From positions 3,257,783 through 3,321,782 of the forward strand of contig BCIM01000001.1 in assembly GCA_039545315.1 (NCBI GenBank): 64,000 nucleotides of DNA, written 5' to 3'. Both the position numbers and the translations under genes were made by a program. This DNA is from Kondoa malvinella (taxonomy: Eukaryota; Basidiomycota; Agaricostilbomycetes; Agaricostilbales; Kondoaceae). Positions 45,770 to 56,252 of this stretch are shown here, piece after piece (positions within the stretch are counted from its first letter, which is position 1; each line of letters opens with the position of its first letter). A model generated the notes under the pieces. It did not search any database. It was given only the letters and a program-made list of their open reading frames with translations, and had not been told where the DNA came from.

Positions 45770-47535
45770 TGGCCACGTATACATCTCCGAAGGATCGCTG
45801 AAAGATGTGAAGATGTATTCGCAGACGCCAATCAGCTCAAATTGCGCTCATCTACGGCTTTTTCTAGTCCGTGCCCATCTCTTTTACGTTTTGCCTCGAC
45901 GACTCTGCCTCCGGACTCTTTGTCTCTTGAGTATCTTTACCTGGCCTTTAGCTCGTCGAAGCCTATTCCGTCTGCTCCCACAGAACCCTATCAGCAGGAA
46001 CTCACTTATCATCTGCCCTAATGAACATGGCGTACGCTGCTATGCATATCGAACTGCTCGGGTCGCCTAGTAAAGTCTCCGATGAGAAGAATTCGCTTTT
46101 GCAGGACATCAAGATTGCCAGGGTGATTAGTAATGTTCAGACAGTGCCTTCATGAGCTCAAGGTCTGCATATGTATATCCAGGATGGAGCTTCAAACGCA
46201 GACCAAGCATGGAAGGGCAGACTTTTGCTTCGACGCATCTATGAAGCCCTTCAATTTGGTCCTTCGCTCGCTACTTTCGAGGTCTGTTCTAACGCCAGTA
46301 TGAGGTCAAGGCTGATTCAGACCAGGAATCGCCTGACTGGATGAACGATAACTCGGCATTGAAGACAGGTTATCGTCATCAGCTAAATGCGTAGGCTATA
46401 GCTGTATCTGCACGTCCTTGACTGATGAACGACACTAGCTACCGAAGCTGCTTTCTTAGCTGTCTGTATTTGCATAACGAGACTGGCGAGTGTTTTGCTT
46501 CCGACCTTTGATCTGGCTGATGTCGCCTCAGTCAACATTCATACCCATGCTGGCCAATGTGAGCTTGACATGTTGCTCCCTTTACTGCTCTGAAAAAGAT
46601 TGCCAGCGGCTTTCTTCTCCCTGCTAGCAGCTGCTCTATTTTCTTTCACCCTTCGGTCATTCATCACTCGCATCGGATTCGGCTTTGCTTTGTTCGACCC
46701 CTTTCCAAGTGCTGGTACCTCGATCTCGTGGATGGATACCGCCGTCGTCTACTTCTTCTTCCTTAGTGCCATCTACCTCTTTTCAGCAAGCGCTTCTTTT
46801 CATTGTTTTCGATGCCATTCGCCAGAGGTCTGCCATGTCTGTAACCTCATGGACCACATTGGTATAGGTGAGTTGGTCTGTCGACGAATCACGCTAGCTG
46901 ACTCGGTGTACAGTCGTCTTGATTGTTGGCAGTGCTGTCTGTAATGTGTACTACGGATACTACGAAGAGCCAAGCCTGCAGCTTCTCTTCATCCTGGCTC
47001 AGCTCGCGTTGGGCAGTACAATCGTCTCTTTGGTCGTGACGCCTAAATACCTTAGTGAGCATTTCAACGCTAGAAAGTGCGACTGTACTGACAGATCTTG
47101 CTAGATCCTATCTATCGTCGCGTCAAAGCAGCCCTGTATGCATCACTCTTCGCATTAGCCTTTTTGCCAGCGATCCTAGCAACGCTGCGGGACGGGGTTA
47201 GTGCTGTCAGCAGGCTGTTCATATAAGCTAACTTGTCTTCGTTCAGGTGCATGTGACGAAGCACACCTTCGGCTCTCACTACCTTGCTTTGGAATGCTTC
47301 TTCTTCTGCGTTGGCGCAATCCTGTACCTTGAACGTATTCCGGAAAAGTTCACCACTGGCCTTGATCTCATCAACAGCCACGCGCTGTTCCATATCTGTA
47401 CGCATCCTCCCTGGTTACTGTGTTCGCGCTGACGGGTCGCGGCTTATAGTTATTAATCTCGGAGCTCTTGCACATGTCGCATGCCTATCGACACAGTTTC
47501 ATTACCGCCATCACAATCCCTACGCTGCTGCTTAG
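45770..47535 (+). CDS. PAQR-family membrane receptor (AdipoR/IZH3-like)
   Basis: This is a seven-helix membrane protein of the progestin/adipoQ receptor (hemolysin III) superfamily, linked in fungi to zinc and lipid homeostasis. Joined exons read SPDWMNDNSALKTGYRHQLN, AYRSCFLSCLYLHNET, VNIHTHAGQ, FFSLLAAALFSFTLRSFI, SASASFHCFRCHSPEV, LMDHIGIVVLIVGSAVCNVY, YYEEPSLQLLFILAQLAL, LYASLFALAFLPAILATL, ECFFFCVGAILYLERIPEKF, HALFHIFINLGALAHVAC and FHYRHHNPYAAA. The motifs HNET.N...H, S..FH....HS, and the C-terminal SHALFH match PAQR metal-site and helix signatures. One intron (46486-46531) needs a GC donor. The N-terminal region (SKVSDEKNSLLQDIKIAR, YIQDGASNADQAWKGRLLLR) resembles IZH3 leaders, but the true start could be anywhere between about 45530 and 46140. 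Confidence 0.75.
46486..46531 (+). other. GC-AG intron in the PAQR gene
   Basis: The exon ends CLYLHNET plus one base; the donor reads ACTG|GCGAGT, and the acceptor gcctcag precedes TCAACATTCATACC. Spliced, the product reads HNETVNIHTH, the conserved PAQR motif. Unspliced, the frame stops after eight codons, and the nearest GT donor is in the wrong phase. The intron is 46 nt with a ggctgatg branch-like element. Confidence 0.7.
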
Positions 47536-48141
47536 TTCAAACAGCATCAGCATTCCTCGGAATTGACTGGCAGCGCACGTAATAAATCCAGTACTTAGAC
47601 CATGCATTTTTAATCCATCGTTACGCATTACAAAAGTGGACCTCTAGCCATAAGGTATGACCAGGCAGCGAGGATATAGCTGCTTGCGCGGTTCATAAGC
47701 ATGCTCGCTTCGTGCACTTGAGCAGTCATAAACCAACTTGCACGGAATGGGATATGCACAGGTAAGGCTGTAAGCCATTGAGCGCTTTATTGAGCAATCA
47801 GGGCAGAAGATGGAGAGAGAAAGAGACAGCCCAATAGGATGCGCAGTAGACACCAGGCGAATTCAGGCTGCGGTTCAGGCCTAGTAACCCAGTGAGTTGT
47901 AGCTTTACTTAGGCTTGACAGTCAGTCAGTCAAGCCCGCGACTCGGATAACAGGCAAAGACAAGGCATCGAGGTAAAGTCAAGATGGACAGAGGGCACAG
48001 AGGGCGCAAACGAGCAGGCGATGACGCTTTGACATGGTGTCCCGAATTTTGCGCAAGCAAGCAATTCCTAACACTGGACGATCAGTATATGCCTATGCTG
48101 CTATTATACAGCACTCGCCATATACATCTCCCTCTAAGCTA
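47536..48141. other. Intergenic, between convergent genes
   Basis: About 600 bases lie between the PAQR stop (+) and the ICMT stop (-). An open plus-strand frame of 69 codons at 47984 has no motif and overlaps the ICMT 3' end. The short run tcagtcagtca near 47920 is trivial. Nothing else was recognised. Confidence 0.4.
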
Positions 48142-49131
48142 CTACCGACAGAACGGAATCAAAGTACCCGTCCGCTTCTTAAAGTTGACATAATCCTCGC
48201 CGAAAAACTCCGTCAATGCCATTTCCTCATCTACATAAACAATGAGATCAAGCTTCAGTGCATCGTAGTTGGCTTACAGAAGATTCGCTGAGTAAAGAAG
48301 CGCCATAAAACAATCACAAAGACACAAGCGGTGAAAGGGTTGGCAAGTAGGATTTGTGTGCCGACTGCCCAGTAGAAGAAAGCTGCGTATGAAGGATGAC
48401 GAGAATAAGAGTAGATGCCTGAGGTGACTAAGACGTGTGAGTCGGATTTGGTGAATTGTACATCGTGGTTGAAATTTGATGCTGCGGTGATCATGGCTAG
48501 CGAACGGCCATATTGCCCTAATGCAGTGATGATAATGCCTGTAGCTGAATGAGCACAGTTTTATTTAGGTAAGGAGATACTGACCTATGACGATAACGAT
48601 AGGGAGATGTTTGTATTGCTGAAGCGAGTCTGACAGCAGTCTATCGCTCAGGGTGTATTCAAGCAGACCACAGACATGCGCGAGATGGTAGCCAAGGCCG
48701 TTGTGTAGGAGATACGCTATGTTTGGCATAAGCTATAAACTTCAGACCAGACAGACAAGCTCACAGCCCAATTTGACTTGCTTAGGATTGTAGATGGCCG
48801 TAGTGAGGTATTCGCACATATGAAAGAGTGCCCAGAACGCAAGATAAAGCCCCAACTGAGGGCTATGCAGCACTTGAGACCATGCACCTCTCTCTTCCTG
48901 CGCCAACAGCACCGATGGAATCTTGACTCCCGTCGATAGACCAACAGTAAAGAGCACGCCCAAGCAGAATCCAACAATAGAGACCAGCTCTGGTGTGTCC
49001 GGAGGCGTGCGAGACCAGAAGGAGCGCTTGCTGACGGGCACCTCTTCTGGCGAGTCCCATGATTTGATGGGTTTCTTTTCTTCTGCAGACGACATGGCTG
49101 GTTGTGGTCGTCGTTGTCTGGCTTCACTCAT
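48142..49131 (-). CDS. Protein-S-isoprenylcysteine O-methyltransferase (ICMT, Ste14-like)
   Basis: This ER membrane enzyme uses S-adenosylmethionine to methylate the C-terminal prenylcysteine of CaaX proteins such as Ras and lipopeptide pheromones. The start is ATG 49131 (MSEARQRRPQPAMSSAEEKK) or the in-frame ATG at 49095. Membrane helices include LVSIVGFCLGVLFTVGLSTG and LYLAFWALFHMCEYLTTAIY. The catalytic half reads MITAASNFNHDVQFTKSDSH and VLVTSGIYSYSRHPSYAAFF (the RHPSY cofactor motif), then PFTACVFVIVLWRFF. After the last intron come EEMALTEFFGEDYVNFKKRT and the end GTLIPFCR, matching EE..L..FFG.EY..Y. of ICMT. About four introns are inferred. The assignment is secure. Confidence 0.9.
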
Positions 49132-49336
49132 TGCTTGCTCAGCCCTCAGACCGGCAAGCGGTGCTCAAAAGAGAAAATGGATGTCTTTTGTTTGGCAAGG
49201 TCAAAAGACTTGTGGGGTATGAGGGCAGAGTGCAATGGCAGAGTTAGCTCGTGCTCTACATCTAAAACTAGAAGGGATCATAGATGTCTAATACAATGCA
49301 AGCTTGGATGGTGAAATTTACCCTCGAAGAGGTGGA

Positions 49337-50591
49337 TCAATACTGTTGCCCAACCACATTAATCGCGCGTCCATGCTTGTCGTACTCAATGCGGACGCTA
49401 AATCCTGTGGTCCGAGAAGCACTATCAACCGGTCTTCGACTGGGGCTCTGAGGGACGGATCGAGTCTGCAAGGATTGTGTGTGGTAAGCGCCGTCAGGGC
49501 TCTGATGAGCAGGAGCGTTGCGAGTTACGGTAGGTGGAGGTCGCATAGTCGCGCCAGACTCTCGTGCGGTGTTCGGTGATTGGTAATTTCGCCGAGGAGA
49601 AGACTGGCAGAAAGGATGAGTGTTGAATGCCTCTGATCAAGCTTTGCTTACTTCATAACCAGGCGTGCAAGCTGCGTAAGGAGTACTTCCAGTCTGTGAA
49701 GATTTTGCACTGTAATCTGGCTCTCGTCTACTCTCGTGCGGCGTCATCGAGTTATTGACTCCGCGTTTATGGACCAAGGCCGTGCTGAAAGGGCTCTGCC
49801 CCTGGTATAGCTATGCAGTCTAGTCAGCCCAAAGACTCGCTATGCTTCTGTGTGAGCTTACGACCATTTGACCTTGTTGTGCCTGGTCTGCTCTGCGATT
49901 GGCTTCTTCCTATACATCAAGGGTGAATCAAGGCACTTCTGTTCGGATCATACTGACTTACCGCGTTGCGCTTTCCACCATCAGGCCTTGTTGTGGGTCT
50001 GAGGACTAGAGCTTGACTTGGCCCGATAGTGGAAGTAGTGGATGATTTTTGATTGGAGCTACGGCTGCTACGTTCCGCCTTATTATCATCCAGTTAGCCG
50101 AGAGTATGTGATGTCGGCTAATCATCCTACCTTGGTAGCAGATGCTCGCTGTGGACTCAAGTTGATGATTTCCTGCACTTTCTCCTTGATGAACGGAAAG
50201 GCATAGGTGATGCCTGGGATAGCATTCATACGAACCTACGTACCATCGAGCAGGTAAGTCTCGGCCATATCCATGACATTGAGCTTGGCTCACATGCGCT
50301 TGATTTTCGTCGAAATATCCAGCCCAATGCTCGTCACTGATCACTTTGACTTCTGCGAGAATCTTCTCGACAACCTTTGGATCTAAAGCCTTTCGGAAGT
50401 CAAGTTATGAGCCTTTTGAAGGCAAAGAGATGGACGCGGAAGGTACGTACAGGCCCATCTCGCAGCATTGCGCTCAGGTTGGTAGGCACTAGTTGCTCGT
50501 CATTGAGTTTGGTGAAGAGCCATTTGTGCACCTTATCTATATTGGCGTCACCACTCAGAGGATGCGGATTGAGATTCGAATAAGGCGGCAT
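49337..50591 (-). CDS. Uncharacterised protein A (shares 5' flanking block with its neighbour)
   Basis: The start ATG 50591-50589 gives MPPYSNLNPHPLSGDANIDK. The first 110 residues look folded (IDKVHKWLFTKLNDEQLVP, LDPKVVEKILAEVKVISDEH and further on YAFPFIKEKVQEIINLS). The rest is low-complexity, rich in Ser, Pro, Arg and Gln (EEANRRADQAQQGQ, TRSVPQSPSRRPVDSAS), and ends RIEYDKHGRAINVVGQQY. About seven short introns are needed, and each joins in a plausible phase. I do not recognise the family. The gene lies head-to-tail after gene B. A 96-bp block upstream of the start (50659-50754) is nearly identical to the block at the same distance upstream of gene B. Confidence 0.55.
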
Positions 50592-51180
50592 GGTAGCTTC
50601 AGGTGGAAGCGATTAGAAGACAGAAGCTAGCGCGGCCGAAATCAGAGAGGAAAGAGAGAGAAGATTGGTTTGGGAGCAAGCCAGGAAAGAGAGGGCAGAC
50701 GCCTTTTTGACAGCTAGCGAGGCGATGCGTGACGCGCCTTCTTCTTCGCCTCACTAAGTGCTCTGCTTGTAATCAAGGCTTCCGGACGGATTGAACGCAG
50801 TGAAAGGACGAAAGCTGGCCTACGCTGCAGCGAATAAAGGCGTGTTACTTCCCCTCGATGAGAAGTTGGCGCAGAGAGGACGCTTCGGAAGATGGCTTCG
50901 ATGCAGCTGTTGCTAGCCTTTAAGGACCTTGGCTCGTTGTACTGCTACTACGTCTGTGTATCGCTGAATGGTGTTTCCCTGTCGTTGCAAAGCTGGACGT
51001 TTTGAAATTCTTCTGGAGTCGATAGGCCAGCTGATTGGCATAACAGAGTCATTGCTCGCTCGGTCCTCAGATTGGCAAGTAGTGCTGTTGTGTGCACAAA
51101 AGAGGAAAAGGAGAAACATAACATCTAAGTGAATACGGTATGTGACAAGAATAATAGGTACATTGTGCGCATTGTGGATT
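50592..51180. promoter_or_regulatory. Upstream region of gene A, 3' flank of gene B
   Basis: About 590 bases contain duplicated block copy 1 and, upstream of it, short matches to the region upstream of copy 2 (ggcttccg, gaagatggcttcg) in the same order, as if the original duplication were longer. No CDS was recognised. Confidence 0.5.
50659..50754. repeat. Duplicated 96-bp block, copy 1 (upstream of protein A gene)
   Basis: This block matches 52223-52318 in direct orientation with five mismatches in 96 positions (about 95%) and no gap. It begins agaagattggtttgggagca and contains gacagctagcgaggcgatgc. Its proximal edge is 68 bp upstream of the gene A start codon (70 bp for copy 2), so it probably carries core promoter or 5' leader sequence. 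Confidence 0.95.
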
Positions 51181-52153
51181 CTAACGGTACCTTCTCTCCC
51201 GCGAAATTTGCACGTCAGTAGTCTGTCCACGTCGTGTAGTCACGTCAACGTAGATGTGGTCGCCGCCAACATTACGCGGATACCGATTGCCGCCAGGCGA
51301 AGAAGAGTTTCCGCCAGCTTGACTGGCACTATCTCTAGGATCCACCAAATGATCGGTTCGACGAGTATCATATACAGACGCGCGATCGGGAGCTGGATCG
51401 TATCCCTGTGAGACTCGCGGAACTTGAGAGCGAACCCTTTCGTGCTTTTCTTTGGCTTACACCATAGAATGCACGGCGTGCTTCGTCTCTCCTATTGTGT
51501 CTCATCTAGCGCATTGCATGTACGTCAGAAGAATAGCCGTTCAATTGGGCAGCAACGTACCGCGTCAATCAAGTCCCGCCGTACTCTACCAGCAGGTGTG
51601 CTTGCAGATGGATATGATGCAGGTGTAGAGGGTCGCATGGTTCTGCCATTAACGGGGGAACCATAAGCCTTAAGTTATTTCGTGAGCTGAGAACTGCGAT
51701 AACAATGAGCCAGCTTACCTGAGCTCCTGATGCTCCACTCTGAAGGATCTGCCGCACTTGACTTTCCGCAAACGTAGAGCCTTTGATCTCAATATTGGGA
51801 ATATTATGTATATGAGTCTACATGGCGCGAGCGGATCAGCAAACTCTCCATGCCTGGATTTAGCTCACCTGTACTTCTTGCTGGTTGATCTGTCTGGCGC
51901 GGTAACACTGCTTGATATTTCCAATGTCCTGCTCAATCTGCCTATGGATTGCGTCTTGTTGATCCGTAGTCTGGCAGGGCAATGGCAATGAGCTCATTCA
52001 ACGTAAAAAACAAGGGGAAGATCGTACAGCCTCATTTCCTGAAGTCTTGCTGGCGTCGGTAATCACGCGTACTTCTTCCAGACCCTGGTTATGGAACGGG
52101 TGACCCGCGCTATAATGAAGACCTTGGTTGTCAGGAAACTGATAGTTTGACAT
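51181..52153 (-). CDS. Uncharacterised protein B (shares 5' flanking block with its neighbour)
   Basis: The start ATG 52153-52151 gives MSNYQFPDNQGLHYSAGHPF. Exons join through NQGLEEVRVITDASKTSGNE, DQQDAIHRQIEQDIGNIKQC, IKGSTFAESQVRQILQSGAS, YGSPVNGRTMRPSTPASYP, the basic stretch MRHNRRDEARRAFYG, VPRVSQGYDPAPDRASVYD and the end DHIYVDVTTRRGQTTDVQIS, followed by RERRYR. The predicted length is about 225 residues, hydrophilic and probably largely disordered, with one amphipathic helix. No signal peptide or known motif was seen. The phrase EEVRVITD resembles AEVKVISD of protein A, which is suggestive but too short to prove paralogy. The function is unknown. Confidence 0.5.
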
Positions 52154-53083
52154 GCTGACGGAAGTAGCAAGCGGTATCGGAGAAAGCAAGAGGCAAGGAA
52201 GAGATATGAGAGAGTTGATGAAAGAAGATTGGTTTGGGAGCAAGCCAGGAAAGAGAGGGCAGCTGCCTTTTTGACAGCTAGCGAGGCGATGCGTGATGCG
52301 CCTTCTTCGTCGCCTCTCGAATGGATCCGCTTGGGCTCCCATCTCTTGGCGGTACTTCGAAGCACTAAATTGACAGCTGCTTTAGCTTGTTGAGCAGCGC
52401 CAGGCTTCCGAATCAATAAGGGGGGCGATTTTGTAGAAATGAAGGGAAGATGGCTTCGGAGACCTCTTCAGTTCGATGTCAGCCTTGGCGAAGCCTCGTG
52501 CGTCAGCATAGGTAGGGTCGCAATGACTGGTATATGCCAATCCCAACTTGGTCTCAACATCGTCTAGAGACGGCTGAAGTCGCTAAGCACCCGATTGAGA
52601 AGCTTTCGTAGAGCTGATATACCGACGTGGAGATGATGAAGGAAGACTCTAGGCGAGTTCAGGCTTCTGACAGACATTTGGGCGTGAAGCGAGAGCTTGA
52701 GCCCGAAAAGACCCAGCCTCAGAGCGCAAGCATCATACAAGCATGGTCCAACGCGCCAGTGTGCTACTTTGCCGTAGCTTGTTATACTCTCGAGCAGGCG
52801 TACTTGCGCTTTCTGCAAACTTGACACAATGATCCGACACGACTTTGACTCTTGAGCATAGCAGCGTATAACTCTGAGGACGCCTGAAGGCTCAGGGAGC
52901 TTTCTCAAAGTAGCTCTTGGCCGCAGATTGAAGGCGTCAGAGTCTTGGCTCGGCCGTCTCGCGTCAACACCCAAGTAGTCGCCTATCGTCGCTTGCTTTC
53001 ACTCCACGACTCAAACGACTGCCTACGATATACCTAGAGCTGCAGTTCCCTTTGCATGTGATACCCTCCTTTCCAACGACAAT
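52154..53083. other. Divergent intergenic region (gene B and MAPKK promoters)
   Basis: About 930 bases contain duplicated block copy 2 near 52.25 kb. A 136-codon minus-strand frame (52564-52974) and a 65-codon plus-strand frame (52627-52824) overlap each other. Neither has motifs, so I do not call them genes. The region before 53084 has CT-rich promoter-like sequence. Confidence 0.4.
52223..52318. repeat. Duplicated 96-bp block, copy 2 (upstream of protein B gene)
   Basis: This is the direct-repeat partner of 50659-50754, with five substitutions and no indel. Its proximal edge is 70 bp upstream of the gene B start codon. The two copies start 1564 bp apart, and copy 2 shares the orientation of copy 1 relative to its gene. 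Confidence 0.95.
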
Positions 53084-54609
53084 ATGAGCTATTCCGTTGC
53101 TCCTACAAAGAAGAAATTCCCACCGCTATCGTTGCCCACGTCCTCGTCTAGCTCTTCCATTTCTAGCAATGCTTCTTCATCATCCGCTGCTTCGTTATCT
53201 TCCAAACCGAAGCTGACTCTCGCTCCCATCATTCCTCACATCTCGAACGAACAGCCAACACCTCATGACCGAACGATTCGCTGTACCTCTATGCTCCAAA
53301 CGGACTCGGCTCAAGAATCTCTCAAACGAATGCAACAATTACAAAAAGCCATTCACGGTGTAGATCTAGATGACGCCGAACTACACACACCGAGTTCAAG
53401 TTCGAATTCTAGCATACCTTCCCCCTTTGAAGCGCCATCCAGTAGCAATCATGGTGGACTGAAAGGTCCTGCTCATATTCCTAGGAGAAGCAGTGCAAGC
53501 GAAGGCGTGCATTGGTCTGCGGAGGATTTTGAGGATCTAGGTCGATTAGGTGAAGGGAGTGCCGGTGAAGTAAGAAAGGTCAGGTTGAAAGCCACGGGTC
53601 AAGTACTGGCAAAGAAGGTCCGTAGTATGCTGTGTGCTTGAGATCCATTCTCATGCTCTGTGGCTTGGGCGGACAGGCAATGGCTACCTCACCAAACCCA
53701 GACATCCATAAACAGATTCTACGCGAATTAGCATTCAACAGAGATTGTCGAGCTCCCTTTATTGTCAAATACCACGGAGCTTTCCTTGAAGAAGGCGATA
53801 GCCAAATATCGATCGTGATGGAATACTGCGAAGGTGGAAGTCTAGACAGCATCTATAAGCAAATTAAGAAACGCAATGGGAGGACAGGAGAGAAAGTGCT
53901 GGGCAAAGTAGCCGAAGCTGTCCTAAAAGGTCTGGTTTATCTGCATGACCGAAAGATTATCCATCGAGGTAGGTTCCTTCCTTCCTCTACCGAATGACGC
54001 TGATAGCAAGTCAGACATCAAACCATCTAACATCCTCGTCTCTCGTTCCGGTCAAATCAAGCTAGCAGATTTCGGCGTCTCTGGCGAACTCATCAATTCT
54101 CTAGCAAAGACTTTTGTCGGTACTTCCTACTACATGGCACCCGAACGGATTCAAGGCGCACCCTACACCTGGACATCAGATATCTGGTCACTAGGTCTCA
54201 CGATCCATGAAATCGCTATGAACAAATTCCCTTTTCCACCTGAGGGTGAACCACCGCTTGGTCCGATTGATTTGTTGCATTATATCATTAAGATGACTCC
54301 ACCTGAATTGAAGGATGATCCTGCGGGAGGAGTGGAGTTCAAGAAGGCTATTAGGGATTTCCTGAGGCTTTGGTATGTTCTTTTCTGTGGAACTGGCAGA
54401 CGGCTGATGGGAGAGTAGTTTGGAGAAAGATCCGAAGAACAGACCGACGCCCTTGCAGATGCTGAAACATCCGTGGGTGATCAAAAGTGAAGCGAGAGAA
54501 GTAGATATGGCGAAATGGGTCGCGCAGATATGGAACGTGAGCTGCTTTCTTGACCGGTGAGACCAATCGCTGACATGTATTGCAGTGGCCGCAACAGAAA
54601 GCTGCGTGA
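53084..54609 (+). CDS. MAP kinase kinase, Mkk1/Mkk2 type (cell wall integrity pathway)
   Basis: Five exons (53084-53617, 53677-53968, 54015-54372, 54419-54536, 54586-54609) join in frame to 441 residues. The first 145 residues are Ser-rich and disordered, the kinase domain follows. Motifs: [18 protein letters not shown] (Gly loop), [14 protein letters not shown] (ATP Lys), [18 protein letters not shown] (alphaC Glu), [65 protein letters not shown] and [19 protein letters not shown]. The SNPNPD-type segment after the ATP Lys and [13 protein letters not shown] are typical of the Mkk1/2 (Pek1) group, which activates the Slt2-type MAPK downstream of Pkc1 and Bck1. Activation-loop Ser and Thr (SLAKTFVGT) are present for MAPKKK phosphorylation. 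The pathway role is inferred from the family. Confidence 0.92.
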
Positions 54610-54704
54610 AATCAAGTAAAGACACAAGGATAAGACGCATATGATACCCCGCTTTGCTATTGTATAGTATCACGAGAAAGTCACGAAGATGAAAAGCACT
54701 AGAT

Positions 54705-56252
54705 CTAGACCTTTAATTCCTGCCCAATAACTCTCCGAATAGGCCCTTCGAACAACTCCCTCGTCTCGTCAATACTATAACCAGACGCGATGGCTAATTG
54801 GAGCCGAATGCGAGTCTGATTCGGGTTGAGGAAACCTGCTTTGATGTGGGCAGGCTTTCGAGCTGGGACACAACCCCCGCTCGGGCATTTCGTTGAGACG
54901 ACTACGTAGAATCCTTCCGCTACGACTTTGTCGGCGATAGCTGCTGCTTCACACATGGATCCTGGACCTCTGCAACATCAAACCCAATTCAGTCGAGCTC
55001 AGCTAGTAGAAAAGGCAAAGACTTACGTTCCGGCAATCACGACTCCTTTAGCACCTCTGCTTTGTGCATCCAGGATTGATTGACCATCATATTCGCGAGC
55101 ACCATAGAGGACTGGTAGAAGAACATGAGTAAGCAACAGCAGTCCCCCAAGGAAGACTGCCTGTCGACTTTAGGCAACGCTTCAATCTTGGAGAGGTCGA
55201 AGGTTCGTTTCTGCATAGGTTGAGAAGGCGTGTTGTAGAAGAATGGCTCATAGTTCAAGAAAGCTCCAAAAAAGCCTTGCTCGAGACTTCCGAATGCGTG
55301 AGGTCGATTACCGTTGAGTTTGGTGCACCAATAGCCTGATATCTGGACTAGACTGTCCGCAAATGGTCTGGGTATATAGGGCAGAGCTTACGATGTGATC
55401 AGCGAAAGCGACTAAGCTTCCACGGTCTCGAGCAACTGGGTGGCGAGCTAAAGCGATGGCGGAATACATGTTGGCATATCCATCGCATGAAAGAGCCGTC
55501 CATGGTCGACATGCGCCGAAGCCGACGACAGGCTAGAAGGGCATGAGCGAGGGCCAAATAGCGTGTTTGTAGCATACCTTGCCGCAATTGACGGTAAGGT
55601 CCAGCAAGAAGCTGGTCTCTTCCAGATCGTTTGTGCCTGTAGAAAGAGACAGTCAGGCGTGCTGTGTAATCTAGAAGGACTTCTCGAACCGTGGCTGAAC
55701 ACCGCTCCAGCAATATCTGAATCTGGGTCAGACAGCGCATGGTTGATGTACTTTGCCATATCCAAGGCAATATGGTCCTTGGTGCCAGGCGAAATCAAGC
55801 CAGTCTTTGAGAATTCAATGTTTCTAGAGTCGCGCTCGTCAGCTATAGTAGATCAGAAGCAAGGAGGAACTGACTTGACACCAATTCGGGCAATCTTCTG
55901 TATTTCGGGCACTTTAGCTAGCATATGCTCCGCGCTAACAACGTCAGGGTTGCCTTGGCCATATTCTGCTCAACCAGTCAGCATTGACGGGATAAGAGGA
56001 AGCAACGAACGAGTCGTGTCGAGACGACCGGCATCAGACTGAGCAAGACATTTCAGCGAGGGTCTACGACAGAGAAGGTCGCTTTACGCCTGTCGTGAAA
56101 CTTCCGCCAGTGAAGAGGAACAAGACCTTTGGCAGACGAGCTTCTCCAGTCCAGACCAGATCATCGAATGGACTTGTAGCCGAAGTCGGCTTGGAAGCGT
56201 TCGACAGCGACAGGTCAGCAAGTCCAGCAGCAGACTGATCTTGAGAGTTCAT
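54705..56252 (-). CDS. L-asparaginase-like protein with altered active-site motifs
   Basis: The start ATG 56252-56250 gives MNSQDQSAAGLADLSLSN. The product is about 370 residues, with roughly seven introns. Family landmarks in order are KVLFLFTGGSF, SDAGRLDTTR, GNPDVVSAEHMLAKVPE, ALDMAKYINHALSDPDSDI, GAVFSHGTNDLEETSFLLDL, KPVVGFGACRPWTALSCDGY, GSLVAFADHI, SILDAQSRGAKGVVIAGTGP and YVVVSTKCPSGGCVP. The usual TGGT motif, whose Thr is the nucleophile in bacterial type II asparaginases, reads TGGS. The usual HGTDT reads HGTND, so the catalytic Asp is Asn. No signal peptide is visible, so a cytosolic protein is likely. It may be a weakly active enzyme, or act on another amide; this is inference. 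Confidence 0.75.

Noticed and set aside
52564..52974. 136-codon minus-strand frame between gene B and the MAPKK gene
   Set aside because: No motif, no splice pattern and an overlapping plus-strand frame; judged random.
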